Position numbers and translations under genes: made by a program. The notes beneath the pieces are model-generated. The model did no database searches, was not told the DNA's origin, and saw only the letters and a program-made list of their open reading frames with translations. 64,000 nucleotides of DNA from Rhabdophis nuchalis (Eukaryota > Chordata > Lepidosauria > Squamata > Natricidae), in assembly GCA_039707465.1 (NCBI GenBank), contig CM077648.1:22506119-22570118 (forward strand), given 5' to 3'. Of this stretch, positions 1 to 9,410 are shown piece after piece; position 1 is the first letter of the stretch, and every line of letters begins with the position of its first letter.

Positions 1-55
1 TCCTACGTTTGGGTTATTTTTAATGGAGAATCCAGGAACGAACCTACAGCCAAAT

Positions 56-205
56 GAGAGGTGGGTTGCTCCCGGTTCAGCCTGGATCAGGCAAACTGCT
101 AGCAATGGTGGTGGGAGGCTCCGCCCACCTACCCAGATGATTCTGCGCCTGTGCAGAAGTGTCACACGCGCACCTGTAGTAAAAAAAATTGGCAACCCAC
201 CACTG
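56..205. mobile_element. Short hAT MITE (GTGGGTTG-ended family), 150 bp
   Basis: Flanked by a perfect 8-bp direct repeat agccaaat (48-55 and 206-213). Ends are inverted (GAGAGGTGGGTTGC at left, GGCAACCCACCACTG at right). The interior has the TGCGCCTGTGCAGAAG-type GC-rich stretch seen in sister copies at 57212 and 63015. The 8-bp duplication and CAGTGG-type ends identify the hAT superfamily; no coding capacity. Confidence 0.85.
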
Positions 206-251
206 AGCCAAATGATATAATTCTGCAAAACTCTGCCCTATTGTTCAGCTG

Positions 252-287
252 TTGGTTTGTTTGTTTGTTTGTTTGTTTGTTTGTTTG
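252..287. repeat. (GTTT)n microsatellite
   Basis: About nine GTTT units. They form the 3' tail of the minus-strand LINE that follows. Confidence 0.95.
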
Positions 288-845
288 TCAACAAGTATGG
301 GAAACACATGAAAACAAGGGAAACAGGTATGAAAACTCATGGGAAAATGGCGCAAATAAATAGATATAAATAAGCAAAACATAGCCATAAAGAGTACATA
401 TAAATGGGGACAGTAGGACAGGGATAGTAGGCACGCTGGTGCGCTTATGCACGCCCCTCTTAGGGACCTCTTAAGAAACATGTAAGGTTCACAGTAGATA
501 GTTTAAGTTAAAAGGTATGGGGGTTAGAGAAATTAACAACAGGATCAGGTAGGGTGTTCCACGCATTTACTACTCTATTGCTGAAATTGTTTTTCCTGCA
601 ATCAAGATTAGAATGGATTACATTTAGTTTGTATCCCTTGATAGCCCTTGTGTTATTGCAGTTGAAGTAAAAGTAGTTATTAACAGGTGCTGTAGGATGT
701 TATGTCAGATTGTCTTGTGCACTAAGCTCAGGTCGGAACATAGATGGTATAGTTCAAGTTTATCCAGGCCTAAAATTTCAAGCCTGGTGCTATACGGAAT
801 TTTATTACGCACAGAGGAGTTGAGTCCTCTTCTTGTAAAAAAGCT
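252..845 (-). mobile_element. 5'-truncated LINE 3' end (jockey/Rex/CR1-like C-terminal domain)
   Basis: On the minus strand, broken frames read NTRAIKGYKLN, then FSNRVVNAWNTLPDPVV. This is the motif (NTRG..KL..., F..RvV..WN.LP..VV) closing the ORF2 of jockey/Rex/CR1-group LINEs. The element ends in a (CAAA)n tail, seen as (GTTT)n at 252-287 on the plus strand. Short agctgt matches lie at both ends (about 248 and 841), suggesting a target duplication. A second partial copy lies at 38281-38500. Several frameshifts show it is dead; the exact clade is uncertain. Confidence 0.7.
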
Positions 846-877
846 GTGTTGATCACACTTTGTCTGTTTGCACTTAG

Positions 878-1083
878 GAGGAGAGTAAGATTTGGGGATG
901 AAGTTCCTATGGTTCCTGGTACCCTACCTGCAGCTATGATGCTGAAGAAAAGTCATCTGAACAAATGGCATGACATCAGGGATATCATGGTTAATAATGC
1001 CATTGGCAAAATGCCTCATGGATTCTACCATTTCTACTCAGCTATATTGCCAGGGAAGGCACTGCTAGCCAGAACTAAGCCAA
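878..1083 (+). CDS. Candidate host internal exon, 206 bp, function unknown
   Basis: A pyrimidine-rich tract ending in TTGCACTTAG precedes position 878, and the segment ends at CCAA followed by gtatgtgt, a good donor. Only one of the three forward frames is open throughout, encoding about 68 residues including DEVPMVPGTLPAAMM and HLNKWHDIRDIM; the other two stop within 25 bases. The exon would be phase 2 in and phase 1 out. Composition resembles ordinary coding sequence and differs from the repeats around it: a LINE end stops just upstream and a MITE starts 43 bp downstream, inside the presumed intron. I do not recognise the protein. It could equally be a pseudo-exon or a piece of an unrecognised transposon. 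No other exon of the same gene was identified in the window. Confidence 0.35.
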
Positions 1084-1125
1084 GTATGTGTGCTATCAGA
1101 GACTCTACCTCTTTCCCACAAACTA

Positions 1126-1479
1126 CAGTGGTACCTCGGTTCACGAACGCCTCTGTTCACGACCAACTCGGTTCACGAACAGAAAAGTTCCTCAAAATGT
1201 GCTCCGGTTCACGAACTCTGCTTCGGTTCACAAACAGGAACCGCGGCCATTTTTAATGTATTCCTGGCTGTCACATGGTTGTGACTTCCTGTAGGAAGAT
1301 CGTAGAGAGAAGAAGACACAGAAAAAAGCCCCAGCACGCACACTGTGAGTACTTTCAGTGACTTTTTTTTATTTTTGCTATGCTTTTAGCATATGGAAAA
1401 CTGTGCCTCGGTTCACGAACAATTCGGTTCGCGACCAGAGTCAGTTCACGAATTAAGTTCGTGAACCGAGGTACCACTG
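1126..1479. mobile_element. TA-flanked MITE (Tigger/pogo-like ends) with subterminal repeats
   Basis: Termini CAGTGGTACCTCGGTTCACG and its inverse at 1460-1479 form a terminal inverted repeat of more than 20 bp. The element is flanked by TA at 1124-1125 and 1480-1481, the Tc1/mariner/pogo signature. The motif CGGTTCACGAAC and close variants recur about eight times, clustered in the first 115 and last 85 bp. No transposase is encoded. The assignment to the pogo/Tigger branch rests on the TA duplication and end sequence. Confidence 0.85.
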
Positions 1480-1481
1480 TA

Positions 1482-2088
1482 TGTTGAATTTGTAGCTAAA
1501 TGTATGTATATTGAGAGTGTACATGCAGCTGGGCAGACCTTGTAATTTCATCCCAATTTTACTGCACTAATTCACTTGAAGCCATGCATAGACTTCTATT
1601 GAGAAGTATGTCTAAGCTTCAGAAATCTCTATGGCACAAGACCAATAATATTTCAAGTGGAAAAGAAGGAAGTGTCTCATGTACTGTGTCCCCTCATTCG
1701 CCAAGTTATTGTTTTGGCAACCATGTTTTCTCTCTGCTGCAATAGAGATAAGTAGGATTTACTATAGCTAATGCTTTTTTGACATAATGGAACATCTGAT
1801 CAGCAAATTGCATCTGCGTTGTTATTGTTTTCTTTTATTTACATAAGTGACAATCTGCCGAATTCTACGGACCAAGTGGCTTGCATCTCTCTCTCAAAGG
1901 ATGGCTTAAAGGGCCACAAACTGATCTAGTCACAAAAGAATTCATTGGTATCTGAAGAATCTAGATTTGGTTGGATGTGAGAGCTCATGCTGCCAAGAAC
2001 CTTTTCCCAACCTTGGAATCTACCAGACCAAAGAATGTAATGGACTTTTGATTATGAGACAGGAATAAACTTTTCAGACTTTTAGCCA
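1482..2088. other. No feature recognised
   Basis: AT-rich single-copy-looking sequence. No long open frame, no RNA gene and no repeat family that recurs in the window. Confidence 0.5.
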
Positions 2089-2096
2089 GTGGTGGG

Positions 2097-2437
2097 ATTC
2101 AGCCAGTTAGGGCTGGTTCAGGTGAACTAGTTGTTAAATTGCTGGCTGGCCCCTTCCAGGAGTCCCCACATGCCCCATTTTGGCTCTCAGGTAAGTGCAG
2201 GGAGGCCTACTGGGCTCAAAATGGGACATGGAGGGGTGTGGTACCCCCAAGCCCATTTTTGCCTCCAGGAGTCTGCAGGGAGGCCTACTAGACCTAAAAT
2301 GGGGTAGGGGGAGCGGCACCCCCCTGCAGCCCGTTATTGCTGCCAGGGGGGTGCAGAAGGCCAAGTGCTGCCTGTCACACCCTCTGGCCACACCCACCCA
2401 ACAGGTCATTAGGGCAGAGAACTGGTTGTTAAATTAT
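2097..2437 (+). mobile_element. hAT MITE (GTGGGATTCA family) with two tandem 80-bp-class modules
   Basis: Starts CAGTGGTGGGATTCAGCC and closes with GGTTGTTAAATTATT, as in the intact copy at 16646-17096, but the last 20 bp or so are lost. The interior contains two degenerate tandem units of about 80 bp (2165-2335). These have the CCCATTTTGG...GGCCTACTAG...AAAATGGG dyad also found in the minisatellite at 4939-5236. Confidence 0.7.
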
Positions 2438-2773
2438 TCTCAGCCTGTAATTGAGAAGCCCGCAAGCTGTCAGCCACTGAAAATAACAATTCCTACCAAG
2501 TGCAGGTACTTTTATTTATATAACATGAAGCTGGTTCTTAAACTTGGGAGAGCGCCAGTCCCTAAAACACACCATCAGCTAAGGAGGCTGAGCAGACAAA
2601 ATAGACACATCTTCTCGAGAGAGGAGGGAATCAACTCTTTGAATTAAGCAACACCTGAAAGTCCAGTTGTAAAAAAGCATCCCTCAGAAAACCATTCTTC
2701 ATTTCTAGACCTCCATTTCGTGGGCCTCTCGTTACTTGTTTTTCCTGGCTTCTTGCCCAAATAGCTTTTGAAC

Positions 2774-3690
2774 CACCTAAGTGGTGCAGTGGTTAAAGTG
2801 CAATATTGCAGGCAAGCTCTGTCCACAGCTTGGAATTCAATCCTGATGGAGCTCCAGGGTGACTCATATTTCCACCCTTCTGAAGTCAGTAAAATGCGGA
2901 CCCGGATTGTTGAGGGGGGGGGGTGTCAATATGCAACTAATGCTTACATTGTAAACCACCAAGAGTGTGCTGTAAAGCACTATAGCAGGGGTGTCAAACT
3001 CATTGAGGGCTGCATCAGGGTTGTGTTTGACCTTGGGGGGGGGCAGTGTGAGCATGGTCATTGTGGGCATATCAGCTTGATGTCAAACATGTCGGGGGCG
3101 CCTGTGTTGGCCCGGGTGGGGCTGGGAAATCCATTGTCTCCAGGGGAGGAAGGTAAGACCAGGGAGAGCACCAAATTCTTGTCCTCCAGCCGAACCTCAC
3201 CATCCCTCTCAGGCTTCCCCTATTTCATTCTTTTTCTGTCCTTGTTCTCTTCCCATCTTCCCATCTTTTTCTTTGTCTTTCCTCTTTCCCTTTCTCCTTT
3301 CCTGTCCCTTCCTGGATGCTCAAATGCAAAAGGGGAAATATTTCTGGATGCGTCCTTGCTTTGTGATCAAATGCCACTTTTGCTAGTAGTTCATTTTGTT
3401 AGCACTCTGCCAGCCAAAGCAGAGCTTTGGGGTGGGGTGGGGGCACAGGTGGCATTCCCAAGGTTCTTTTTCGGCTGCGATGACCTGCTCCAGCATGCTA
3501 CCAGTGGAAATGGATCTCAGGAGGCCAGATTGAGGCAACATGGGCCGGTTCTTCACTGTTTCCAGGACAGTCCCGCAGGCCACATCTAAGCACTCTGCGG
3601 GCCAGCTCTGGCTCCCGGGGCCTTGTGTTTGACACCCATGCGCTATAGGGTGATATATAAGCCTAAGTGCTATTGCTATACTTTTAGGAT
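2774..3690 (+). mobile_element. tRNA-derived SINE (GTGGTTAAAGTGC head), split by a hAT element
   Basis: The head GTGGTGCAGTGGTTAAAGTG and the body AAAATGCGGACCCGGATTGTTG lead to the tail ATATAAGCCTAAGTGCTATTG, which resumes at 3649 after a hAT insertion at 2986-3640. Other copies: 20735-20967 (minus), 51852-52072 (plus), 55566-55830 (minus). Confidence 0.8.
2986..3640. mobile_element. hAT element (CAGGGGTGTCAAAC family), 655 bp
   Basis: Ends CAGGGGTGTCAAACTC and GTTTGACACCCATG are inverted. The 8-bp target duplication is cactatag/cgctatag (2978-2985, 3641-3648), with TA at its centre as in Buster-type hATs. It interrupts a tRNA SINE whose two halves join exactly across it. The 273-codon open frame running through it is pyrimidine-rich and does not resemble a transposase. 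A shorter relative is at 51686-51817. Confidence 0.88.
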
Positions 3691-4640
3691 TTCTGGAGTT
3701 GATATTGTCGACATCACCATAAGCTATTGGAGTGCCACAAGTTTCTCTGCTATACTCAAGTCACAAGAAAAGGCAAGGTACTTTTTTTTCTCTGCAGATA
3801 TTCCCTCACTTAATTTATAGCCCCCTAGTCCCAGCATTACCTTAGCAGATTTACAACTTAGCTAATAAAATTCTTTGAAGTGTGCTAATTGCCTCCTGTT
3901 TGCTTGCAGATAAGGGCAGATAACCTCACAAAACATTGCCACAACCCTCCCATTTATTTTTGCCAACATGGAATTGAGGAGCAAATACAACTGAGTTTGT
4001 CATAAAAAATGTCTTACAAAAAAGTCATGGTGTTTGGAAAGTACTTCACACAACCTATTAACCAATGGAGTATGGGTATCTTGAAGAGTAAGACTAAATG
4101 ACATCTGCTCACCAACTAAGAGCAAAGAAGTATTGATGTTACACTGCATCCTTTGCTGTAATGAAGGCCTGAATTCTGATATATTGTATATGTTTGTTTG
4201 GTCATACTCTTTGGTTTCCTCCATTGTCACTGAAAGCACAAAAGTTTCCATGAAGCAATTTCCCAATATATTGCTTGGCAAATCCTCACGTATTTGCTGA
4301 AGACTGATATTTTCATCAGCTATTTTGAGTAAGTCATCTTAATTATTCCATGAGCCTTCCAGAAATCAGTGGTGACAAATCTGCAAATTGACCAGTGAAT
4401 GATCTGACCATGACAAAGGCTTGATCACAATGCCTGCCACCTGGATATCATAAACTATCTGCTTTGTGTTGACTGATCAGTTGTATGCCCAAGTGATTGA
4501 GTTCGGCTACATATTACTTGTGAACTGAGACAAGCCTTTAGATGTCACAGCATAAATGGCTAAGATAGAGTTATATCTCCATCCTCACTCAGGTCTTGAT
4601 CATGCATGTAAGTTCTTTGAATTTGAAAATACGTAAGTAT
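3691..4640. other. Mostly unannotated; possible old LINE endonuclease remnant
   Basis: No recurrent repeat recognised. On the minus strand near 4373-4456 a broken frame reads YDIQVAG...LSWSDHSLVNLQI. This resembles the SDH motif closing an apurinic-type LINE endonuclease, but the surrounding sequence does not extend the match. Confidence 0.25.
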
Positions 4641-4646
4641 ATACAA

Positions 4647-5236
4647 TCTATATAAATAAAAATTTAAAATAGTTTGCGCAAAGCCACTAATCTCAGTAAG
4701 TACTGGACCGATCGGCACCATATGTTCACACAATGTTCCCAAGAACGTCCGAAGCAATTGTATGTACAGTTTGTGTGGCTGGCACACCTGTGCCATGTGC
4801 AAGCAGCACAAATGTAAAAGGTACACACTGCTTCTTATGCTGCGTCACGCACACGCCCCTCCCCCGTGCTTTCAATGTCACATTTCCAACGGTCGTTTCC
4901 TCAGCAACCGAATAAGCCTCCAACATTCCCTCACACATGGCACACTCCCATGTGACCCATTTTTGGTCCCAGGAAGTTGCAGGCAGGCCTACTAGGCCCA
5001 AAAGAAGGTGTGGGGGTGGGGACACTTCCAGGTGGCCCATTTTTGGTCCCAGGAGGCTGCATGGAGACCTACTAGGCCCAAATCTAGGCATGGGGGGTGG
5101 CACACTCCAATGTGACCCATTTCTTGTCTCAGTAAACTGCATAGAGGCCTACTAGGCCCAAAACAAGATGCAGGGGATGGCACACTACCATGTGGCCCAT
5201 TTTTTGTCCCAGGAGGCTGCATGGTAGGTAGTTAGG
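4647..5236 (+). mobile_element. Helitron-like non-autonomous element carrying an 80-bp minisatellite
   Basis: Begins A|TCTATATAAATAAAA and continues with GTACTGGACCGATCGGCACC, a sequence style I associate with vertebrate Helitron/Helentron 5' ends. No TIR or target duplication is seen, as expected for Helitrons. The 3' end is not found because the element runs into tandem repeats. Confidence 0.45.
4939..5236 (+). repeat. 80-bp minisatellite, about 3.7 copies
   Basis: Units start at 4939, 5019, 5099 and 5179 (period exactly 80). Each runs GGCACACTCC...CCCATTTTTGGTCCCAGGAGG...GGCCTACTAGGCCCAAAA. The unit core is an imperfect dyad also present in hAT elements at 2097 and 8615. Confidence 0.9.
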
Positions 5237-5537
5237 TAGAGGGATAGAGAGAGACAAATACAGTCAGTAGGTAGGTAGGTAGGTAGGTAGAGGGAGAGAG
5301 AGAGAGGAAAAAAAATACAGTAGGTAGGTAGATAGGTAGAGAGATAGAGAGAGAGGGAAAATACAGTAGGTAGGTAGGTAGGTAGGTAGGAGGTAGGTAG
5401 GTAGAGGGATAAAGAGAAGGGGGAGAATACAGTAGGTAGGTAGGTGGGTAGAGGGATAAAGAGAGAGGGGGGGAGAAATACAGTAGGTAGGTAGGTAGGT
5501 AGGTAGGTAGGTAGGTAGGTAGGTAGAGGGATAGAGA
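5224..5537. repeat. (TAGG)n array with regularly spaced GAGGGATAGAGAGAG interruptions
   Basis: Five blocks of TAGG/GTAG tetranucleotides alternate with purine blocks of the form agaggga(t/g)agagagag...aaatacag. This gives a higher-order repeat of roughly 50-90 bp. The long minus-strand frames here (LPTYLPTY) are translations of the microsatellite. Confidence 0.95.
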
Positions 5538-5887
5538 GAGTAGACCAATGCCAAACTGCTGATTCCCTTTCTTTGGTATTGATCATCCCAGTCATTTCCT
5601 GTGATACTTACCTCTGTCATCCACAACTTTGTTAATTTGCCTCTAGGTCTTTGCAATATTGAAACCCACTCCCCAAAAAACCCTGTGAAATATTCTTCCA
5701 ACTAAGTTGTCCCATCACATCAAGCCATCCATAAAATGTGACCCTTTGTATCAACTATGTCTCTTTCAGTTGTCGGATTCAATTTTTTTTACTATTGGTT
5801 CTGTGCCATGGCTTAGTGGGCATGGCATGGCTTGGTGGGCATGGCATGGCTTGGTGGGCGTGACAGGGGAAGGATACTGTAAGATCT

Positions 5888-6535
5888 TCATTCCCTCCCG
5901 ATCAGCTGTGCTAAGTCCTCAGACTCCTCACTCGGCTGGCCGTCGTAATCACAAAATGCCTGGTCAGTCAGGGCAGACACAGGCAAGAAGGGCTTGCCAG
6001 CATGATATCTTTGAATTTCAGCCGCAGAATGAGCCGATTGTTCAGCCGCCCTTGCTTCATCAACAGCAATCTGCAACGTTAATTCAGAACGAGCAAGCAG
6101 CCTGCGCTGCAATTTTGCATCATTGGTGCCCCAAATCAATTGCTCTAAAAGTGCCTCATCAAGATTAGTAAATTCACAATGTATAGCAGCACTCCTCAAC
6201 GATGCCAAATACTGGTTCACAGACTCGCCCTCCTTCTGACAGCACCACCGAAACGCGTAGCGTCTGGCAAAACGGGGTGGTAAGGGGGCATAATGTCCTT
6301 TAAGTCTAGTCATCAACACATCCCAAGGCAGGGAATGTGCAAGAGCTGGAGCTGCTAATGCTCTAGCAGTAGAAAACATAGCTGGCCCACAGGCACTCAG
6401 AAAAAAACCAGTCTTGCGCTCATCAGAAATCTCACCAAGATCACTTGTGATCATAAAACAGTCAAAACGCTCGATAAAAGCATCCCATGACTCTCTCTCT
6501 GGGACAAACGGGGCAAACGCAGGAACATTTGACAT
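5888..6535 (-). CDS. Ty3/gypsy Gag capsid-region fragment
   Basis: A 215-residue frame. Motifs WDAFIERFDCF, ERKTGFFLSACG, LKGHYAPLP, RYAFRWC, ESVNQYLASLR and LLEQLIWGTND match, in order, the retrotransposon Gag pattern (W..y..RF, k...lLs.cG, L..hy.P.p, R..F, E.v..yva.Lr, L.d.lv.Gi.d). Gag packages the element RNA into particles. The start is the ATG touching the primer site. The frame is undamaged but ends artificially: residues after SEESEDLA come from the inverted U3-like end and flanking MITE DNA. No nucleocapsid, protease or reverse transcriptase follows. Confidence 0.8.
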   Translation of the reverse strand: MSNVPAFAPFVPERESWDAFIERFDCFMITSDLGEISDERKTGFFLSACGPAMFSTARALAAPALAHSLPWDVLMTRLKGHYAPLPPRFARRYAFRWCCQKEGESVNQYLASLRSAAIHCEFTNLDEALLEQLIWGTNDAKLQRRLLARSELTLQIAVDEARAAEQSAHSAAEIQRYHAGKPFLPVSALTDQAFCDYDGQPSEESEDLAQLIGRE

Positions 6536-6546
6536 CCTCGTCGCCA
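6536..6546 (-). promoter_or_regulatory. tRNA primer-binding site abutting the gag start codon
   Basis: The minus strand reads TGGCGACGAGG, which starts with the TGG complementary to a tRNA CCA end, one base after the LTR. It is immediately followed by the gag ATG at 6535-6533, so there is no leader between primer site and start codon. Confidence 0.6.
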
Positions 6547-6547
6547 G

Positions 6548-6772
6548 TGCTCAAGACTGTTCTCTGAGGTAAAAACATGGAGGCAGGGAGCTGCTGTAAA
6601 CTGTTTAATACGAACTGAACCAAACTGTAACAAAGAACCACCCATCTGACAGCTCTTATATAGAGTCAGCTGTCAGACAATTAACCAATAGAGAGCCTGT
6701 AATTCTCCCGCCCAAACTGAGTGTGACCTTTAGCCAATGGGAGTGCTTGATATTAAGTCTGAGGACTTAGCA
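6548..6772 (-). repeat. LTR of the gypsy fragment, about 225 bp
   Basis: On the minus strand it begins TGCTAAGTCC and ends GAGCA. It has a TATA-like CTCTATATAAGAGC near 6654-6667 and an ATTAAA polyadenylation-type signal at 6604-6609. The LTR end is placed just before the primer site and is uncertain by a few bases. Confidence 0.7.
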
Positions 6773-7255
6773 AGCTGGGACTCAGGAGGCAGAGAATAGA
6801 TGGGGGTGGGGCCAGTCAGGGGTGGATGGTACTCCAAACTACTCCAAACCTCTCCAGAACTGGCCAGAACCTGCTGAATACCACCTCTGGTTTCTTTCTA
6901 ATCAATACCAATTTCCAACTTGAGCTTCAACCCACATGCACTCACTCTTACATACATGGACACACAAAACCCAGGACCTAGAATCCTATATGTCCCATTT
7001 CCCTACTTTTTCTAGGACCCTACAGGTTTGGAAATGCTTTTGTTCCTGCTCTTTCAGTCTAGGTGAGTCCCACCACAACTCTGTCTCCCACCCAGAGAGT
7101 TATCATCGTCTCAAATTAGGATTGGTCCTTTAATTTTTAAATAGTATTCCCAATAAATCATTTCTAAACACAAATCTTCCCTCTTCTTGAGGACTGCATC
7201 CAGAAAGACATCACCTGTTCTCTCTCAAAACAAAATTTCCCTCAAGAAATTTTAG

Positions 7256-7494
7256 CAGTGGTGGGTTCCTACTGGTTTGGCCGAACCGGTAGTGGTTTGG
7301 TGGCCAGGGCCCCTGGAACCGGCAGCGACCCATGCCTGCCATGCCCCCAAACTGGTTCTCCAGGAGGCGCCATAGGCACTGCCATCTTGTTTTTTGCTTC
7401 TGCGCATGCACAGAACAATTATTGCACTGCGCATGCGCACACGGGGCACACCCACAAGCGAACCGGCAGTAGTGACTGCCAGAACCCACCCTTG
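7256..7494. mobile_element. hAT MITE (GTGGGTTCCTAC family)
   Basis: Starts CAGTGGTGGGTTCCTACTGG and ends GCCAGAACCCACCCTTG. Interior and ends match the TSD-bearing copy at 59567-59842. No clear target duplication here. Confidence 0.7.
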
Positions 7495-8606
7495 GGTTCT
7501 GTAGGTAAAGGTAAATTCTCTCAAGTCCAATCCCCACTGGATAACAGCACGGACCCCCATATTACTAGGGTAAAAATTCAGTAGCATCCAACGTAAACCT
7601 AGCATCAAGGAAGAGTTGATCCAATAAAGGTTGGGGGGATACTTTGTTAAAGGTTGAAAAGCTATTTCAGGAAACCGAAATGTGGAGGTTTAACGCTTCA
7701 GTTATGGATTTAAATCTTGACATCTTTGCTGATTTCCCTAATCCATGTGCAGTAGGAACATTCCACGTGGGGAATCATGACAGTCCTGCTGTGCTTAAAG
7801 GTGTCAGGAACATTAATCCAAACACCCTAACATTTGCAAAACTGCTCCATGTGGAAGCATCTTTTATTAAGCGGGATTACGTCTTGGGAGAGTAGCTTTC
7901 CTTTTAAATGAAATAAATATGTTTAGTTTTGCCACTGCCACTTATCTCTTCATAAATCCTTCAACATCCACTTAAGTGAAAGTTATGTTATCATAACAAA
8001 ACAGGCTCTTTTAGTGGGGGAGGGGGAAGAAGAGGAATAATAATGGCTTGCAATCAATGGAGGCCTTGTTAGATAGCTTCTTTGTTACCTAGCAACAGCA
8101 TAGGGAAATCCATCAGAGATTTGAGTTGAAGTTATAAAATGGGATAGATAGCTTGAGCAGGCTTCTTTCTCACTAAACAAAACAACTGCTGCAATGCCTT
8201 CAAGTTATGGTGGCTGACATCTTAACTTACAGTCTAATGTTTTCTACTTCAAGACCTGCCATAGAATGGATCCTCTTTTAAAAGTGCCCAGGGTGTTAGA
8301 GACCATCAACTTTCTTGAGCGGGAGGGGCAAATGTGAGCTTTGGAGAAGCTGTTAAGAGCACGCTTAAAATGGCTAAGAATTCCTCCAGCAAATTGTCTG
8401 AGCCAGTCAATAAAGTTTATATTGAGGCTGGTGCTCTGCTTTATTACATGATAGTTTTAATTCAGTTTGGGCTTTTGAAGAATCTAAAGGGGGGGGGGGG
8501 GGAGGACCCAGTACCAGCATATACAGTGTAAGGAGGGATGGGTGGATTTAATATTGCCCATCAAAGTTAGCTGGTAGAATCACCAAGCCAATGGATCATC
8601 TGATTA
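7495..8606. other. No feature recognised
   Basis: Unique-looking AT-rich sequence with a G run at 8489-8502. The 83-codon frame at 7644-7895 has no recognisable motif. Confidence 0.5.
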
Positions 8607-8614
8607 CTGTATAC

Positions 8615-9140
8615 CCATGATGGCGAACTGATGGTTCGTGTGTGGATCCCTTTCTGCAGGCATGTGAGCCTTCATCCCAGCTCAGCTTCATTGCGCATGC
8701 ACCCATGCCTTCTGCCAGCAAGTTGATTTGTTGAATGGAGATTTTGCAGTATCCTTTCCCTGAAATGGGGAGGGAATGGGAATTCTGCAGTATCCTTCCC
8801 CTGGAGTGGGGAGGGAATGGGGATTTTGCAGTATCCTTTCCCATGTGGGGGGAGTGTGGGGGAGTGCAGGGCCCCCACACCCTGTTTTTGGTCCCAGGAG
8901 GCTTCAGGGAGGCCTGCAAGGCCCAAAACAGGCCATGGCGAGTCATGTGTGCATGCGCGGTGAGATGGGGAGAGCACGGAGGTCATGTGCACATGCGCAG
9001 GGGGAGGGGGGAGCACAGGGGTCATGCATGCATGCACAGGGGGCGGGGCATGCTGGTTGCATTATGGTTGGGCACGCACGCACTATCAACCACTCATGCA
9101 TGCTTTCGGTACGCGAGGACAAAAAGGTTTGCCATCACTG
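8615..9140. mobile_element. hAT element (GATGGCGAAC family), 526 bp, with 41-bp tandem units
   Basis: Perfect 8-bp duplication ctgtatac (8607-8614, 9141-9148) with central TA. Ends CCATGATGGCGAACTG and GGTTTGCCATCACTG are inverted. The interior holds three 41-bp units keyed on GCAGTATCCTTTCCC (8746, 8787, 8828) and one GTCCCAGGAGGC...GGCC module. Relatives: 22463-22719 and the right end at about 17172-17392. Confidence 0.9.
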
Positions 9141-9164
9141 CTGTATACTATCATTCCTTCTGAT

Positions 9165-9408
9165 ACAGATTACGTACGATCTCAGACCTACGTCTCTTCC
9201 GTCTATTTCACGCAGCCGGCCTGTCATAGCTTTTAATTGGCTTTTAGTATTGGGTTTTAAATTATGGGCCAAAGTATTTAATATATATTAATATGTTATT
9301 TTAACGTTTGTATTTTCTGTTTTTACTGTGGCTGTTCACCGCCCTGAGTCCCGAGAGGGAGAAGGGCGGTATATAAATTAAATAAATATTAATAATAAAT
9401 AAATAAGT
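9165..9408 (+). mobile_element. L2-clade LINE 3' end
   Basis: Ends in CCGCCCTGAGTCCC...GGAGAAGGGCGGTATATAAAT and an AAATA-rich tail, the conserved L2 3' hairpin. Upstream is the degraded ORF2 terminus. Confidence 0.85.
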
Positions 9409-9410
9409 TA

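Larger units (their letters stand above)
5909..6772 (-). mobile_element. Composite Ty3/gypsy fragment (LTR + PBS + gag) with inverted ends
   Basis: An insertion flanked by 5-bp agctg (5904-5908 and 6773-6777). Its outer ends are an exact 17-bp inverted repeat, TGCTAAGTCCTCAGACT, at 5909-5925 and 6756-6772. Reading the minus strand, one LTR (6772 to 6548) is followed by a tRNA primer site and a gag frame that stops abruptly at the left end. There is no pol and no second LTR. An ordinary solo LTR or truncated provirus would not end this way. Confidence 0.85.
5767..6889 (+). mobile_element. hAT MITE (GGATTCAATTTTTTTT family) split by a gypsy fragment
   Basis: Starts CAGTTGTCGGATTCAA and ends TGAATACCACCTCTG, with target duplication gtctcttt/gtttcttt (5759-5766, 6890-6897). 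Removing 5909-6777 restores continuity with the intact sister copy at 31191-31586: the shared CAGCTGG.ACTCAGGAGGCAG lies across the junction. Confidence 0.85.

Noticed and set aside
2768..3589. 273-codon frame, the longest in the window
   Set aside because: Spans a tRNA SINE and a hAT element across their junction; no conserved motif.
5185..5701. Overlapping frames rich in LPTYLPTY
   Set aside because: Translation of the (TAGG)n array.
7644..7895. 83-codon frame as a possible gene
   Set aside because: No recognisable motif, splice context or codon signature beyond chance.
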